This document shows positions 25,131 to 36,874 of a stretch of 64,000 bases of DNA, in pieces. Every line of letters begins with the position of its first letter. The stretch's first letter is position 1. This DNA comes from Dryas octopetala (taxonomy: Eukaryota > Streptophyta > Magnoliopsida > Rosales > Rosaceae). The stretch covers positions 9,238,001-9,302,000 of the forward strand of contig OY992838.1 of NCBI GenBank assembly GCA_963921425.1, written 5' to 3'. Below the pieces are notes generated by a model. That model did no database searches. It saw only the letters and a program-made list of their open reading frames with translations, and was not told the origin of the DNA. A program made the translations under genes and the position numbers.

Positions 25131-25490
25131 GAGACTTAAAATTCAGTTCATTTTATGAGCATTTAATAGACTAAGATCTGTAGTAATTTAGGATTTTTAA
25201 TTAAGTCCTTTTATTTTTCTTCTTTGACGACTTTATGTTAGATTTTAACTCTGAAATTTTAGGCGGACTCTACACCCTAGGAGTAGGAGAGGAAATATCC
25301 TTCAAATCGGGGAAAAACTTTATTATAAATTAAAAAAATTTTCTTATAAATTAAAAGGACTTGATTATGAATTAAAAGGATTTTCTTATAAATTATTATG
25401 AATTAAAATGATTTTCTTATAAATTTTAAAACACCTCCGGTCTCTATCTAAAAATTAGTTTTTTAAAGTACCTAAGCCTAATTATCTCTA
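25130..25490. repeat. Dispersed repeat family, copy 1
   Basis: About 350 bp resembling 48360-48690: both contain TCCTTTTATTTTT..CTTTGAC, CTTTATGTTAG.TTTTAACTC, several ATAAATTAAA/ATGAATTAAA units and TCTCTATCTAAAAATTA. Termini and target duplication were not identified. It is probably a non-autonomous transposon or LTR fragment. Confidence 0.6.
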
Positions 25491-26612
25491 TTATTAATTT
25501 ATCTATTATATTATTAATTTAACCTGTTATATTATTAATTTAAATAATATATTTAAACAAAAATTTCATTTATAGTTAATAGTTCATATGTTAGAAATTA
25601 TGAATCAAATAAAATTATACTACATCAAATAATAATTGTTTATTATTTGGTATATTAAAGTGGAAATTTTTGTTGAATTGTACACAAACTTTTTAAGATG
25701 AAACTTCATACACGTTCTTAATTAAGGTGGTTAAGTTATGAATAAAATTGGGTTCAAAGGATACGAACCACCCCTAATTAAACAAGTAGTACCATAGTTA
25801 ACTTGACTATGACGCATGTTATAATTGAAGTGAACCAAATACATATATGTTCATGGATAATCTATAACTGATATTAATTAAACTTGAATGGTGTTTTGGG
25901 AATTATATGGATATTGTAATTTGTATGTGAGTTGTAAAAGCAAATGGATGTAGTGTTGATGATGAAATTGTTAATGCTATATTAATAATAAGTTATCCTA
26001 TTACAATATAAGCAAATTGTTACCGCACCTCCACAGTGTGATGTCCTTTTCGAAGCTTGCCTCAGTCCAACTACCTACGAGGTTGGCTTAATCACTGCTC
26101 TGCCTAATCAATACAAATTTTCAACTAGCTAGCTCAATTTATAACATTAGTTAATAACTTAATATGTACAGATATATATATATATATATATTTTTAATGA
26201 AGGTGCCTAGCAGCTCATGTCTTGATATCCAGTAAAAATCCATGCACCACTCTTGAAGAAGATTCTAATACAATGTAACCGTGGTTAAAGTTATGGAAAT
26301 TAAGATGGGGTAAGACTTGGTTAAAATAGGTTAAATTAATGCATGGTCTCAATCAACCATTTGGATTTAAACGATGGCTCTTTGAATTAACTGCTGTTTT
26401 TTTTCTTTTGGTAATTATTGGTTTTTTTTTTTTATTTGAGGGAAGAAAATTTGAATTTGGGACATCTTCAATATTATGGCAAAAAATACTACATAATTTT
26501 GGCTAGATAATTTGTGTCTTTAATTTGGGCCTTTGACCCGCCCTCTTACAAAAAAAAAAAAAAAAAACTATATTACATAATCAACATAAATAAAATTATA
26601 TTATAATTTGTG
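25491..26612. other. AT-rich intergenic, no gene seen
   Basis: Contains a TA dinucleotide run at about 26171-26190 and poly(T) and poly(A) tracts near 26415-26440 and 26550-26568. No coding sequence supported. Confidence 0.5.
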
Positions 26613-26806
26613 TGTAGAAAGGCTAAACTTGTTGATACATTATGTGGAAAAGATATATACAATATATATAGAGCCCTAGAAGAGTAATCTCAATACAAGG
26701 AGAATTACTTAGAGTACAAGAATATATATATAATAACTACAAGGACAAGTAACCAATTAACTCTTAATGCTATGAGGAATCTGGCTATGACAAGGGTTCT
26801 CTAGCA
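26613..26806 (-). repeat. 3' LTR of the copia element
   Basis: 194 bp, homologous to 28666-28846 with several indels in TA-rich stretches. It lies next to the polypurine tract. Confidence 0.88.
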
Positions 26807-26954
26807 TGCCCCCTCACACTCGGCGGCAAGGGAAGACAAGTTTGGACCAAAGGAGGAGAAACCTTGGTTTGTGAAGTCCTTTAGTGAGAATATATGTGGG
26901 TTGATTAACAGAGGGAACATAATGAACCTGATGAGTGTTTAGCTTGACTCGTTC

Positions 26955-27499
26955 TCAAACAAAATGATAATCGAGCTCAATGTGTTTCGTACAAGAATGA
27001 AAGATAAGATTGGCGGCCATATACATGGTGCTCAAATTGTCATAATACAAAATGATAGGAGAAGAAGGCAATTGGTGAAGCTCTCGAAAAGATAGGAAAA
27101 CCATATATATAGACTCGGCATATGCATGGACTAATGCACAGTACTCGGACTCGACGCTTGAACGAGAAACAATGGGCAACTTAGATTAACTCCAAGAGAT
27201 AAGATTGGGTCTGTGTAAGAAGAGATAACCGGGTGTAGAGCGCCGAGTATCAGGACACCCAGCCCAATCCGCATTAAAGAAACCACGCAATTGGAATGGG
27301 CTATTAGATGGTTTGAAGGTGATGCCGAGTCCAAGGGAGCCTTTGAGGTAGCGAAGTATCAGCTTAGCCGCAATGAGATGAGTAACTGAGGTGGCTACCA
27401 TAAATTGAGCTATATGATTCACTGCAAAAGATATTTCAGGACGAGTCATTGTGAGGTATTTTAATTAAAGAGCCAACCAAATGTTTGAACCCTAAAGGA
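26955..27499 (-). pseudogene. Copia reverse transcriptase tail and RNase H remnant
   Basis: From about 27490 the sequence passes through a frameshifted LVGSL motif into MTRPEISFAVNHIAQFM and RYLKGSLGLG, the connection region after RT. A stop at 27186 follows. The next frame carries the RNase H motifs SRSSVESEYCAL, YYDNLSTMYMAAN and TKHIELDYHFV. It joins directly to the gag remnant, so the internal deletion is located near 27500. Confidence 0.82.
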
Positions 27500-28559
27500 T
27501 TGGAGAAAGGAGAGCCATCTTGATTGGAAAGTTGAGGATTGGTTGTTATTGGAGAGTCTAGAGGGATGGGATGTTGAGGACACATGGTTGCATGATGACC
27601 CGTCGAGTTGTAGAAAGGTGCACCAAAAGCTCGAAGGAGCGCCAAGGATACCAGAAGACGAGGAGGGGTCAGCAAGTTGTATGGACTAGATGGATTGTTA
27701 CGGTGGAGAGAGCTATGCCGATTGCCAGTGGTGCATTGGTTGCTGTTGTTGATTATACTAGCAGCCACCACGACCTTAACCTCCACCACCACCACCACAA
27801 CCATAGTTGGTGTTGTGGTTGCCGAGGTGGTGATCGAAGTTGTTGTTCTTGTTGTGAATGATTGGGGCGAGAAGGGTGGGCCGCCAAAAGAGCTTGTGAC
27901 GAGGAGGAAAGTGTAGTGCGTAGAACATGAGACTCGAAGGAGAGAAGGCGGGCATGTAAATTTGAAAAATTGGGCAGCAATGAAAAGTATAGGACGACAG
28001 TCACAAACATGGCAAAGTTAGCACCCAAACTACAAAGAACTGCATTGACAAGCTAGATCGATGTTGGAAAACGATTCATTGATGGCAGCAAGAGCATCGA
28101 CAAGGGCCTTGGCTTGTTGAAGGTACTCAGAAATAGTCTTGGAGCCCTTCTCTATGGACAATAGTTGAAAACGGAGATTGGTAGAGTTGGAAATGGAGAC
28201 TTGAGAAAAGTGTTGACATAGGCATTCTCATATAGCACGAGAAGAAGACTCACCTATGGTAAGAGAGAGCCCAGGTGAGATAACTGACCACCAATATATT
28301 GGTCTTGTTGAAACCAAGTGGCATAGGCCGGATTGGGACTGGTAGAAGCAATAACGCCAGTGGTGGAGTTGGCGGGAATGAGAACGGTGGAAGGAGGTGC
28401 CTCACACGAACCATAAAAAAACTTGAAGAGCCCATGGCCTATGAGAAAATGGCGCATTTGACTCTCCCAAAGAAGATAATTAGTCTTGGTGAGTTTTAAA
28501 AAATGAGCCACGTTGGGGCCATTGAGAGCACCGAAAGAAGAGGCAGCTGAGGACGACAT
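27500..28559 (-). pseudogene. Copia gag remnant
   Basis: Starts with ATG at 28559. The first 100 codons match the copia gag opening pattern (KTNYLLWESQMRHFLIGHGL, then NPAYATWFQQDQ). The frame breaks at 28254 and further downstream. Near 27620 a GHHATMCPQHP stretch corresponds to the end of a CCHC zinc knuckle. A run of Pro/Gln/His-rich sequence separates the parts. Non-functional. Confidence 0.78.
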
Positions 28560-28665
28560 GGTAGGACAAAGAAGATAGAACTAGGTGCTCGGGTAGGGTT
28601 AGGGTTTAAGGAGAGAAAATGAAAAAAGATAAACCAACTTTAGTTCATGAGAACCACTGATACCA

Positions 28666-28846
28666 TGTAGAAAGGCTAAACTTGTTGATACATTATGTGA
28701 AAAAGATACAATATATATACAGCCCTAGAAGAGTAATCCTAGTACAAGAAGAATTACTTAGAGTACAAGAATATCATAATTACAATGACAAGTAACCAAA
28801 CTCCTAATGCTAGGAGGAATCCGATTGTGACAAGGGTTCTCTAACA
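28666..28846 (-). repeat. 5' LTR of the copia element
   Basis: 181 bp, TG...CA, homologous to 26613-26806. Adjacent to the primer-binding site, which fixes it as the 5' LTR on the minus strand. Confidence 0.88.
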
Positions 28847-31476
28847 GTGTGTTTAATTGATAGTTTGATAAAATAACATATGTGTTAATTGATCAAAATA
28901 ACATTACTTAGTACAGTAATAATTTATAATGAATTAGACTGAATTATGATGTATCATCCTAGCTAACACATACGTGAATAGCCTACATTCTAATACCAAG
29001 TAAAAATTGAAGCATCCAACTTAAAATCAATTGACAATAAGTGGACTAACTCAAACCTTCATATTCTATTATGCAAGACTTTATTTCCTAGATGTGGAAT
29101 TCTCCGTTTAACTTAGTCACTGAACTCTATGACAAATGTCAAAAGATCACAAAAGCAGTAAAAAAAGGTTTTTTAATATTGAATTTGTGTGTTCATGTTA
29201 AAAAAAAAAAAGAAAAAAGATTAATTTAAGAAGTCACACAGCTGTATCATTGAAAAGTGGCATGAAAGGAGGCAAAGACTGAACTGAAAGCGAGGACTTA
29301 AGCAAACAATTGATTAGAGGTTAGAAGAGTGAAGATATGGAATATAATCAAACTCGCATATATCTTTATGGGAATTCAATCCATTAATTCTTTTAATATT
29401 GGAGAATATGTTGTAAACAGTACAATAGGCACACATTGCCATAGCAAGTGACATAAGAGATGATTTGCTTCTATATAAATAGTATATGGTTCATCCCCAG
29501 AGCCTAATTGAATTGAATTCTAACGTATAGGAATCAATTAGAAGGGGAACATTGCATTATTATTTTAAGATTCTATTTCCCCACTTTTATCTTGGAACTA
29601 ATATCTTTAGGATTTACTTTATAGTTAGATATTGTTCCATTCTAGCTAGCTCTGTCTACAACCAATGTTTTGCTTTGGTTTAATTTTCTTAAACCCCACC
29701 CATTTCAATTTATGACCACCTAAGAGCTAGACATACAAAAATATGGACTTTTTTTTTTTTTTTTTTGACACTATGGTCACTTTTTCTACAACAGCTTAAG
29801 ATGGACTTTTATTTTGTCTATGATTGGCATACCTAAAGAGGTAGGTGCTGACCTACTCACTTGCATTATTGCAGACTTCTAAGAATGCTGAACCCATGCA
29901 TGTCATGTATGTAATCCAAGCCTAACTCTGTTTCTGTCTATGCTTTTCTTATAAAAGGTTGAAAACAAAAATAATAAGTTATTTAATAATTAACAATAAA
30001 AATAATCTTATCAAGTTTTGAGTTGAAAATGATATTTTCATGGGGATTAATGTAGCTCCAGCCATAGAGAATCATCCTTGTATTCAAGGTTAAAGTTGGG
30101 ATTCTCCTTCTCATGTCTAATTTACGCCTCCTTTGCACCAAAGAAAATAAATCTTCATATTAATTATTATTGACAGTGTACCACGCATTCTTAATGTTAC
30201 ACATTGCATTACAATATATAATATTATGAGCCTTTTCAAATATATTTTCAATTACTTTTAAATTGAATATTCTAACTAATTATACATGGTATTGTAGCAG
30301 ACAATTGATGTATTTAGCCACATGTTCTCCAACCCACACATTAGGGGGTGTATTGAGTGTACTATATCTAACATTGAGAATTTTAAGTCTTGCATTATGT
30401 AATGTTGAGTTTCTCTACTCATTATCATTTGAAACTTGTATAATTATAAACAGCCATCTGCTTACGATTATTAGATTTCATGACTTTTTCTTTTGGGTAC
30501 CAAGGAAAATTTTCACTATTTACTCCCTCATCAAGTACAAAGTCTTAAATAAAATAAATCTCGATACGTGCAATTTTTTCATCCCTTAAAACCTCTTTGT
30601 AAAAATATCCTTGTGAAAAATGGAATAGAAGAAGAAATTAGGTGGCAGCAGTACTATGCCAAATTGAGGGTAACTGTCACCTTATGGTGGAAGAAAGTAA
30701 TTTCCAGCTCTAGCTGTGTGTTTACATTTTCTTTGTGCTGTTAATATTATTTCTGGATGTGACCCATTTGACCAATAATGAAAATCATTGCTATGTATAT
30801 ATATCAATCACTGTATAAAATTAGACATCAGGTCTCCTGATCAATGGGACCGATAGTATGCCAGTGGTCCATCCCAGACTTTGGAGCTGCACATGCTAAC
30901 AGCTCACATAAAGATGAGACGTCCATATGCTATAGTTTTCTCTCATCTTCTTAATTATTAATTGGCCTAAAACTTGTTAAGCAATACAACTTTCTTAGCA
31001 CCCACGAATATCTTGATCAAGTGGGCATTTACAAGTAAGTTGCTTCCATTACAATATCTAGCAAGAGTAGAACACCCACCATCACAACTAAAAATATCCT
31101 CTCCCTCCATAAGATAAGATCATAAGTTCATAACAATAGTATAGGGAACTCACCATCTCAAGAATTATATCTCTAATAAAATATTTAAAAATATCATATA
31201 TCTGTGATTTACAGGTAATTTGTACATATGTAAAAGTAATTAATTAACATATTTTACCAATGATAAGGAGCATTTTGGAAGTTTCTTCCAATTTGACTAT
31301 TTTCCATCAATAAATGAAAAGGAAAGCAATTCTAAGTTGATTTGTTCTCAAATTAATGATAGATGTGTTTCCCACCAACATGTTGCGCATGAACAAAGTA
31401 AAACTTTTTGGTGGCTGAGTAAAGGTTATGTCTAATTGCCTATATGGTCCATAGTAGTCACTTCCTGCTACAATGG
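28847..31476. other. Intergenic, no gene seen
   Basis: AT-rich DNA without supported ORFs. A poly(T) tract lies at about 29750-29767. Confidence 0.5.
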
Positions 31477-32134
31477 ACTCCACTCAGGGGCGGATCTACA
31501 ATGGAGTCAATGGGGTCAATTGACCCCATGAACCCAGAATTGCTGGGCTTGAGAGAAATTTTTGACCCCATGAACTTACTAGCAGCAGTGGCAGGCAGAG
31601 GGGCAAGAGAAGGGCGCAAGTGTTTGTGAAAATGGCTGACAGAAATGAAGAACAGAATGATGAGGAAGATGAAGCTGTAAACGGTCACGTGAGATGCGTA
31701 TGCTGTTTTTTGAATTCTAAACTTGCCAAAACGACGTCGTTTTGGCAAGTTAATTAAACCTCTGAGTACCAGCCAGGCAGCCACACACACATCACAGAAT
31801 GACAAAAATTGAAACTTGGTCTGAATTCTAAATTTCTGAAACCACTGTCGCCCACTCGCCCCTGCTCCTCTACCCGCGCCGACGCCTGCTGGCCCTGCTC
31901 GGCTGCTCTGCTTGGCTACTTCTCCCTCGCGACGCGACGTCCCTGCTCCTCTACCAGCGCCGACACCTGCTGGCCCTGCTCTGCTTGGCTGCTGCGAACC
32001 TGCTACTTCTCCCTCGCGACGCGACGCGACACGGCGGCTGCTGCTGCTGGCCCTGCTCTGCTTGGCTGCTGCGAACCTGCTACTTAATCTTGCCCCCATA
32101 GCAGAATGTTTCTGGATCCGCCACTGACTCCACT
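31477..32134. mobile_element. hAT-type non-autonomous element, 642 bp, with 8-bp target duplication and GC-rich tandem core
   Basis: The element spans 31485 (CAGGGGCGGATC) to 32126 (GATCCGCCACTG), with short inverted ends. It is flanked by identical 8-bp duplications ACTCCACT at 31477-31484 and 32127-32134, as in hAT transposons. There is no transposase. The inner right half (31859-32085) is strikingly GC-rich and built of two to three imperfect tandem units of about 85 bp containing CTCCCTCGCGACGCGACG. Near 31723-31746 is a palindrome around AAACGACGTCGTTT. The 213-codon open frame across it on the minus strand reflects the GC-rich repeats, not a gene. Confidence 0.85.
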
Positions 32135-33480
32135 TGAGGTTTGTTGCTTAAATCCCATTTGTGGGGTAAAAGCTTTGGTGCACACAAGAAACACATCATT
32201 GTAAGCACCTAAAGTCTCTCATCATGTGTGATTCAGTATTATCAATGTTCCCTCTCATGTTTCCACTCCATATGCTTAGGTACTAACTTAAGCATATGGA
32301 CCACCACCAACTTAATTGTCTCAAATAAAATTTTCAAATGGCTCATTTTGTTTTATTTTCACTCACAGATTGTATGGGTATTTAAGAAAAATTCTTGGGT
32401 ATTCAATTTTGAATACCAACCTTATACTTATCACCAATCACATGAGTTCATGATGGAATCCACCATCTTCTTTCTCATGGTGACTCCACCATCTTCTTTC
32501 TCATATGATTGATAATGAGTATAAAATGGCACTCAAAGTTGAGTACCCAAACAATGTTCAGTGCTTAATTGCTAGATCTTCTTTTTTTTGGTCAATCAAT
32601 ATACATTAATTTTTTTTTCTTGAGAAATTTTGAAGATCGACACTGTTTGCACCCATTAAAAACTTTTGGCCGCTTTCTGGAGTTTAATGTATAACAAAAG
32701 TTGAAAATTACAAGATATACTTGAGTACTAAACAAGGGGTTTGAGGCCCACACGAAGATGTTCGAGTTCTACACTATAGTCCTTAAAAAAAGAGACTAAA
32801 AAAGGGGTCAAATGTCTTTAATAGGTCCAAACTTAATGTTACGAACTTACGATAGTTACTTTTCAAAATTTTCCTTTTTTAAATCATTATCAATTTTTCA
32901 TCAAAACCTGGATAAGTAATGTGTATCCAACCCATTATAATACAAACACATAGGATCCAATGATCCATCACACAATAGTGGGCCCCACATATCTGTATAT
33001 GGGTGTTCGAAGCATTGTAAATTTTTGGGCCTTACTAATTTAAGCCCAATATATTAAACTATTCATTCGGTTGCCCTTTGCTTGGTGGCTTAGCCCATTT
33101 TCAGCTTGCGTGCTTCAAGCCTTCAATTTCTTAAAAGGAAACTTTTGTTATTTATTTATTTATTTATTTTTTGGAAAACAAGTAATTCAAATTTGAGACA
33201 TCTTTTAATGAGGAGAGAAATACCACTAAACTAATAACTAAATATAATATAAAAAATTAATAGCTAATTATAAAATGTCTTTTATTGCTTTCATGATACA
33301 GAATTAATACATCCTTGTTGGTTGGGTTGTAGCTGTCATGTCCCATAACTAATACATCCTAGCAGGCTTGTAGGGAATGACTCTTATGATTATGATCTAA
33401 ATACAAATTGATGAAATGTTGTGATGACTAATTAAGGAGAACAGTTTATGCATATTGACTGTTTGTTAGAAACAATCTAA
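32135..33480. other. Intergenic, 3' flank of the GH5 gene
   Basis: A short tandem duplication of a CCACCATCTTCTTTCTCAT unit lies at about 32460-32502. The right part probably includes the GH5 3' UTR. No other gene. Confidence 0.5.
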
Positions 33481-34859
33481 TTAAGTTAGCTTTATATAAC
33501 CATTCTTTATCATCCACTCAAGACTCCAATGGTTGTTCACGTTCTTAAGAGTCCAGTAAGCCCACCCAAATGTTGCTCTCCCATAAACTTCTAATTGAGC
33601 ATTTGCAAATCTTTGGTACTCCTCCTTTGTTGCCCCTCGCACTTGCCATTCAGCTACCCATTCACCTACAAACCAAAGCATAATTAGGTAACAACCCCAA
33701 CCACATATGATAAAAATCCATCAATGAATAAAGGTATGAGTCATATGACAATATTGAGTAACCAAACAACCTAATTAAAGATAGCATTTGTCCCAAAAAT
33801 AAAAAATTATGATCAAATGTGGACACATACCACTTCTAACTAAGCTATTCTGACACTCGGTATGTCATGTGATATTAAATAGCTCGACGCAAGTTATCCT
33901 CCTCATATAGGGGTTTGACCCCATTAGATGGGGGAAGTTTTAATTCTTGCTCAGGAAACTTATGGGTAAAGATGGGAATTTTTTAAATAAGATTTGGGTG
34001 TTGGATGGCCTCTGAGCAAATTTCTAGGTGCATATAGAACTTCCCATGAATAAATTAAGTGGCATTTGAATCACATACATACCAACAAAAGTGAGAGGGC
34101 CATTGGATGTGGTGACATTATTCAATTGCATTGTCCGATTGGTGTAGATGAAGTCAATGTTCTGCTGGACAGTCATGTTGTCAAAAGTGCTGACGAAGAG
34201 GTTATAGTAATGGACATCGATGACAGCTCCCCTCATGCCATTCGCAAGAGGGAAGAGCTCCTTAGGATCCATTGGTCCTAACCTGTTTGACAAAATCACA
34301 AATGCTTTGGAGGAGTGCCTGCGCACAGCATCATAACCAGCCTTGTAGTACTTGCTCACGCTCTGCAGAGATGCTCCTGGTGATAATGGCTCGTTGATCA
34401 GCTCCACTGCATATAGGCTTGGGCTCTTGGCATACCTACAATTGCACATATACCACTAAATTTTGAAAATAACAGAGTAAACAGAACCATAAAATTAACT
34501 TTTTAACCAAAGCAGAAGCTTATGATTGGGCTTGTAAAATCTATACTAAAGTAATTATAGTGGTTACACATTATCTCATTTCATATCTTATGTACCATTT
34601 TCTCTTAATTTCTCACACATAAACCAGAGCTCTATATTAATTTACCTGGCAGTTAAGAAATCAATGACAGCAACCGTCTGTTGTATGTTATCATCTGTTT
34701 GACCCCATTCCTGAGACCCATCTCTGGAAGCGCTGTGTTCAAAACCATTTTGTGAGCCAGGTGCTGCATGGAGGTCAATTATAACCTTCAATCCATATTT
34801 CCTGCAAAGAGAACATGTGTATGTATAAACTCACTCAACCAACTCTATCAGATTTTTTT

Positions 34860-34898
<39 letters not shown>

Positions 34899-36772
34899 GC
34901 TAGTTTGATGTACTCTGTTGATCTTATTCTCCAAAAATCTAAACTTTTGGGATTTGTTGTTGTCTAAAATGGTATTAGACCTCTATTTTAGAAGGTTCGG
35001 CATTCTAAACCTTCAACTTCCCGGTTTGACTACACTTATATCGTCTATATTATCTATCTCTCCACGTGTAGAATGAGATTACTCGTAAGCGGATGTGTTA
35101 GCTTAATATACATTATAAACTAAATATATATTTCATAAAAGCTTAAGATATTTGGATCTCTAATTATCAAGAAGAATTCTTTTCAATATTTTGGTGTCGT
35201 TTCAAATCCATTAATTTAATTAATAATCTGACTTTGTCTGTCTATGGGGTTTGGACTGATTCAAAAGCATGGTCCATCTGATCATGCAAAGGTTGGATTC
35301 TGGGTTGGGCCTAAGCTCAACCACTACTTTGTTTTTTATGCACGCCTTGGACCTTTTCAGCCAAAAAAAATGGTCTTGGAGCAGTGCATATGCTTTGCTT
35401 TTAAACAGAACCACTGCTCATCTTCCAAAAGTTAAAAATAGTGGGGCAAATGTGTACGTTAAGATGCAGAATCAGAGAATATACATACCGCGCCCACAAG
35501 AAGGCATTGTCTAGAGCTTGCAAGGATCCCCCAACATAAGGGTGTGGAGGCGTTGGATCGCTTGCTATCCACCATCCAACTGGTATTCTCACTGCATTCA
35601 ATCCATTCTTTGCTACAAAGTGGAAGTCATCTTCAACTATGAATGTCCTCCAATGCTCCTATATGCATTTCACCCAATAAATTTAGTCACATAAGTGAAA
35701 ACCGTCATTCCAAATTATTAATATGTGGTGACAAATTAACAGTCTGACAATATAACATGTCGGATATCTGACAAGAGAGAAAACGTACTCATGAAATGGA
35801 TATAGGATTTTTTTTGTGTGTTAATATCCCTTACCCTCATAACTTGTGGAGCCTTTTTTGGACCATAACCATTTGTTACTTGAAACTCGCCCTGCATTCT
35901 TCCGGAAATAGTCATCACAAAAACAGATGGATCATTGTTTCCCCATCCACTGTTCCCTGCAAAATCAGCTGTCACCTGCACCTCTGTCTTTGCCTGCAGC
36001 ATAGGCACCAAAACTGTGGTCACCACAAATCACACCATCACATTTTGTCTTAAACAATCAAAACAAGAAAGCAAAAATCACCTGCAAGAAGAATCCATTG
36101 GGTGCTTTGATTCGAACCAGGCTCGAATCATCAGATTTTCTCAAGATTTCAAATGTTTCAGAACTACCCGGTATGCTAGAAACAGCTACCACATCAGTTC
36201 CATTGCCCTTGACATCAAGCCCCACAAAGTCTTTGTTGAAGACCCTAAAATTAAATGAGGTCTCATTGATCCTCCACAGCTGCAACAAAATAAACAGCGC
36301 CATATAAATGTCTGTGAGCACAAAGTACCTATATGATCACATATTGACAATGCAAACTAATCAAACAGTGACAGTTTGATTACTTTAAATGTTTCCCAGC
36401 CTGAAGCTGATGTTCTGTTTGCAACTATGGTGCTTCCTCCTCCTGCCTCAGCACACAGATACTTCCCAGTTGTGACTGATTTGAACTGAAGTCCAGTTCC
36501 ATCCTATAAAAAAAAAAACAAGATATGTAACTGAAATTGAAAACTATATGTGAAAATTTATGAAACAAGATAATTAGAGTAATAACCAAGAAGTCCTTGT
36601 TGGGAATGCCATCGAAAAGAGAAGGTTTAATCCAGCCTTCAGTGACCAGCCAACCTCCAAGATTGACTGCTTTCATTCGACCTGAATTATGAGTCAGCCT
36701 CCCAGAACAAATTGACAGCATATAAAAAATGACAACTGCGCTTAGCATCCATGTCCTTGAGTCGAAGGCCAT
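33481..36772 (-). CDS. Glycoside hydrolase family 5 glucan 1,3-beta-glucosidase-like protein, 8 exons, 508 aa
   Basis: Exons are 36772-36587, 36503-36384, 36279-36082, 35993-35835, 35658-35489, 34801-34646, 34435-34083 and 33665-33481. All junctions are GT-AG and the frame is continuous to TAA. Residues 1-24 form a signal peptide, then [21 protein letters not shown] opens the glucanase fold. About residues 60-180 form the fascin-like insertion common in plant homologues ([19 protein letters not shown]). The GH5 core follows: VRIPVGWW, the [12 protein letters not shown] motif, the acid/base Glu in INEP (about residue 345) and the nucleophile Glu in VGEW (about 449). Both catalytic residues are present, so the enzyme is probably active on cell-wall beta-glucans in the apoplast; substrate specificity is inferred from family only. 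A (TA)n tract sits about 70-100 bp upstream. Confidence 0.93.
34862..34893. repeat. (TA)n microsatellite in GH5 intron 5
   Basis: About 15 TA units within the intron between exons 5 and 6. Confidence 0.9.
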
Positions 36773-36837
36773 TTGGTTGTGCTAGCTTTTTGTTTGTGTC
36801 ATATGGCACTATGCAGGCATGTATTGTGCTCCACTGC

Positions 36838-36838
<1 letters not shown>

Positions 36839-36870
<32 letters not shown>
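36839..36870 (-). promoter_or_regulatory. (TA)n tract in the GH5 promoter region
   Basis: About 15 TA units 67-98 bp upstream of the GH5 ATG. It occupies the place where a TATA box is expected, so length changes here could affect transcription start. The promoter role is inferred from position. Confidence 0.45.

Positions 36871-36874
<4 letters not shown>

Larger units (their letters stand above)
26613..28846 (-). mobile_element. Internally deleted Ty1/copia LTR retrotransposon, 2.2 kb
   Basis: LTRs lie at 26613-26806 and 28666-28846, both TG...CA. The minus strand is the coding strand: directly inside the right (5') LTR is TGGTATCAGTGG (28665-28654), one mismatch from the usual initiator-Met tRNA primer site of copia elements. 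A purine-rich tract GTGAGGGGGCA abuts the left (3') LTR at 26817-26807. Flanks are TTGTG and GTGTG, an imperfect 5-bp duplication. Only gag and the end of reverse transcriptase/RNase H remain; protease, integrase and most of RT are missing. The LTRs differ more from each other than those of the Ty3 element, so this insertion is older. Confidence 0.88.

Noticed and set aside
27571-27916. Plus-strand frames over the copia element
   Set aside because: Antisense shadows of the gag remnant, low-complexity His/Thr/Val runs.
31458-32099. 213-codon open frame on the minus strand
   Set aside because: It spans a hAT-type element with GC-rich tandem repeats, crosses its left boundary, and shows no protein family features.
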